Origin: Paracoccaceae bacterium
GTDB lineage: Bacteria > Pseudomonadota > Alphaproteobacteria > Rhodobacterales > Rhodobacteraceae
Length of the DNA stretch: 7,582 nucleotides
Reading direction: 5' to 3'
Assembly (NCBI GenBank): GCA_024742655.1
Contig: JANSYB010000085.1
Span: 1-7,582, forward strand
Shown here: one piece after another, positions 7,050 to 7,582 of the stretch
Layout: every line of letters begins with the position of its first letter
Numbering within the stretch: the stretch's first letter is position 1
Translations under genes and position numbers: made by a program
The notes under the pieces: generated by a model
The model's database searches: none
What the model saw: the letters and a program-made list of their open reading frames with translations, nothing else
Told to the model about the DNA's origin: nothing

Positions 7050-7078
7050 TTGGCCTGCGCGATATGCGCTTCTATACT
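7050..7078 (+). promoter_or_regulatory. Candidate ccmF promoter giving a leaderless transcript
   Basis: TTGGCC at 7050-7055 (four of six to TTGACA) and TATACT at 7073-7078 (five of six to TATAAT) are separated by exactly 17 bp. Transcription would start about 7 bases later, at or next to the ccmF ATG at 7086. The bases before that ATG (CTTCTGCCC) contain no Shine-Dalgarno sequence, which fits leaderless translation. The promoter call is by eye only. Confidence 0.4.
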
Positions 7079-7085
7079 TCTGCCC

Positions 7086-7582
7086 ATGATAGCAGAATTC
7101 GGACATTTCGCCCTGATCCTCGCCTTCCTGATCGCCTGTTTCCAGACGGTCGTCCCCCTTGTCGGTGCGCACAAGCGCTGGCCGGGATGGATGGCCGTGG
7201 CGGAACCGGCCGCGACGCTTCAGTTCCTGTTGACCGCGGCCGCGTTTGCCGCGCTGACATATGCGTTCGTGATATCGGATTTCTCGGTCAAGCTGGTCTG
7301 GCTGAACAGCCATTCCGACAAGCCGATGCTGTACAAGATTACCGGCGTGTGGGGCAACCACGAGGGCTCCATGCTCCTGTGGGTGCTGATCGTGGCGTTC
7401 TTCGGCGCCCTGGCCGCATGGTTCGGGGGCAACCTGCCGCCCTCTCTCAAGGCGCGGGTCCTTGCAATACAGGGCCTCGTGGGGGCGGCGTTCTTCGCCT
7501 TTATCCTGTTCACCTCGAACCCGTTCTGCCGGTCCAGCTGGCTCAATATCGGGGCGGGGACCAAGTGTTTCACCGAAGGGTT
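7086..7582 (+). CDS. ccmF: Heme lyase subunit CcmF, 3' end beyond the window
   Basis: The frame is open from ATG 7086 to the window edge, giving 165 residues of a protein normally about 650 long. CcmF is the multi-pass inner-membrane core of System I that, with CcmH, attaches heme to apocytochrome c. Hydrophobic helices are visible at about 8-26, 42-62, 97-114 and 124-143. MLYKITGVWGNHEGSMLLW at 81-99 is the highly conserved CcmF signature. The WWD heme-binding region would lie downstream. Up to TSNPF (143-147) the sequence is typical, but the next 18 residues (CRSSWLNIGAGTKCFTEG) do not match the RLxPAPxxGxDLNP stretch I expect there. No ribosome binding site is visible; a promoter-like element directly abuts the ATG. 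TTG 7050 in frame is an unlikely alternative start. Confidence 0.9.
   Translation, partial: MIAEFGHFALILAFLIACFQTVVPLVGAHKRWPGWMAVAEPAATLQFLLTAAAFAALTYAFVISDFSVKLVWLNSHSDKPMLYKITGVWGNHEGSMLLWVLIVAFFGALAAWFGGNLPPSLKARVLAIQGLVGAAFFAFILFTSNPFCRSSWLNIGAGTKCFTEG

Noticed and set aside
7527..7582. Intein beginning at the cysteine after CcmF TSNPF
   Set aside because: The residues after the cysteine do not resemble the intein block A pattern (for example CLxxxT), and too little sequence remains to judge.

Overview
The window is high-GC DNA with densely packed genes, all on the + strand. It most resembles an alphaproteobacterium of the Rhodobacteraceae (Roseobacter/Rhodobacter group). The evidence is the gene content: a fused indolepyruvate ferredoxin oxidoreductase, a CcmE/CcmF cytochrome c maturation locus, and a two-gene GH108 endolysin plus 3TM holin cassette of the kind associated with gene transfer agents (GTAs) in that family. 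This placement is from recognition of the proteins; no search was run.

Layout. Positions 1-2406 hold the C-terminal 801 residues of a fused 2-oxoacid (indolepyruvate) ferredoxin oxidoreductase. After an 82-base gap containing tandem TGTCAC-like repeats that look like a Pho box come a PlsC-type lipid acyltransferase (2489-3352) and glutamate racemase murI (3374-4186), 21 bases apart and probably co-transcribed. A GC-rich gap of about 90 bases with small hairpins precedes argC (4277-5305), which carries an unusual GTGCN catalytic-cysteine motif. ccmE (5324-5770) follows argC by 18 bases. Next is the lysis cassette: a signal-less GH108 N-acetylmuramidase (5831-6442) overlapping a holin (6433-7008) by 10 bases. 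The window ends in the first 165 codons of ccmF (from 7086).

How the parts work together. CcmE (periplasmic heme chaperone) and CcmF (heme lyase core) belong to the same System I cytochrome c maturation pathway, yet they are separated here by the lysis cassette. The endolysin has no export signal and would need the holin's membrane lesion to reach peptidoglycan, as expected for GTA particle release. Two signals suggest that lysis and housekeeping expression are kept apart. A 12-bp stem buries the endolysin ribosome binding site, and a promoter-like sequence with 17-bp spacing lies so close to the ccmF ATG that ccmF could be read from a leaderless transcript independent of the lysis genes.

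The strongest leads are the lysis cassette inside the ccm locus, the RBS-sequestering hairpin, the dockerin/EF-hand-like loop in the endolysin, the Pho-box-like repeats before the acyltransferase, and the loss of expected CcmF sequence in the last ~55 bases. No tRNA, rRNA, CRISPR or insertion sequence was seen, and no stretch longer than 300 bases lacks a gene.
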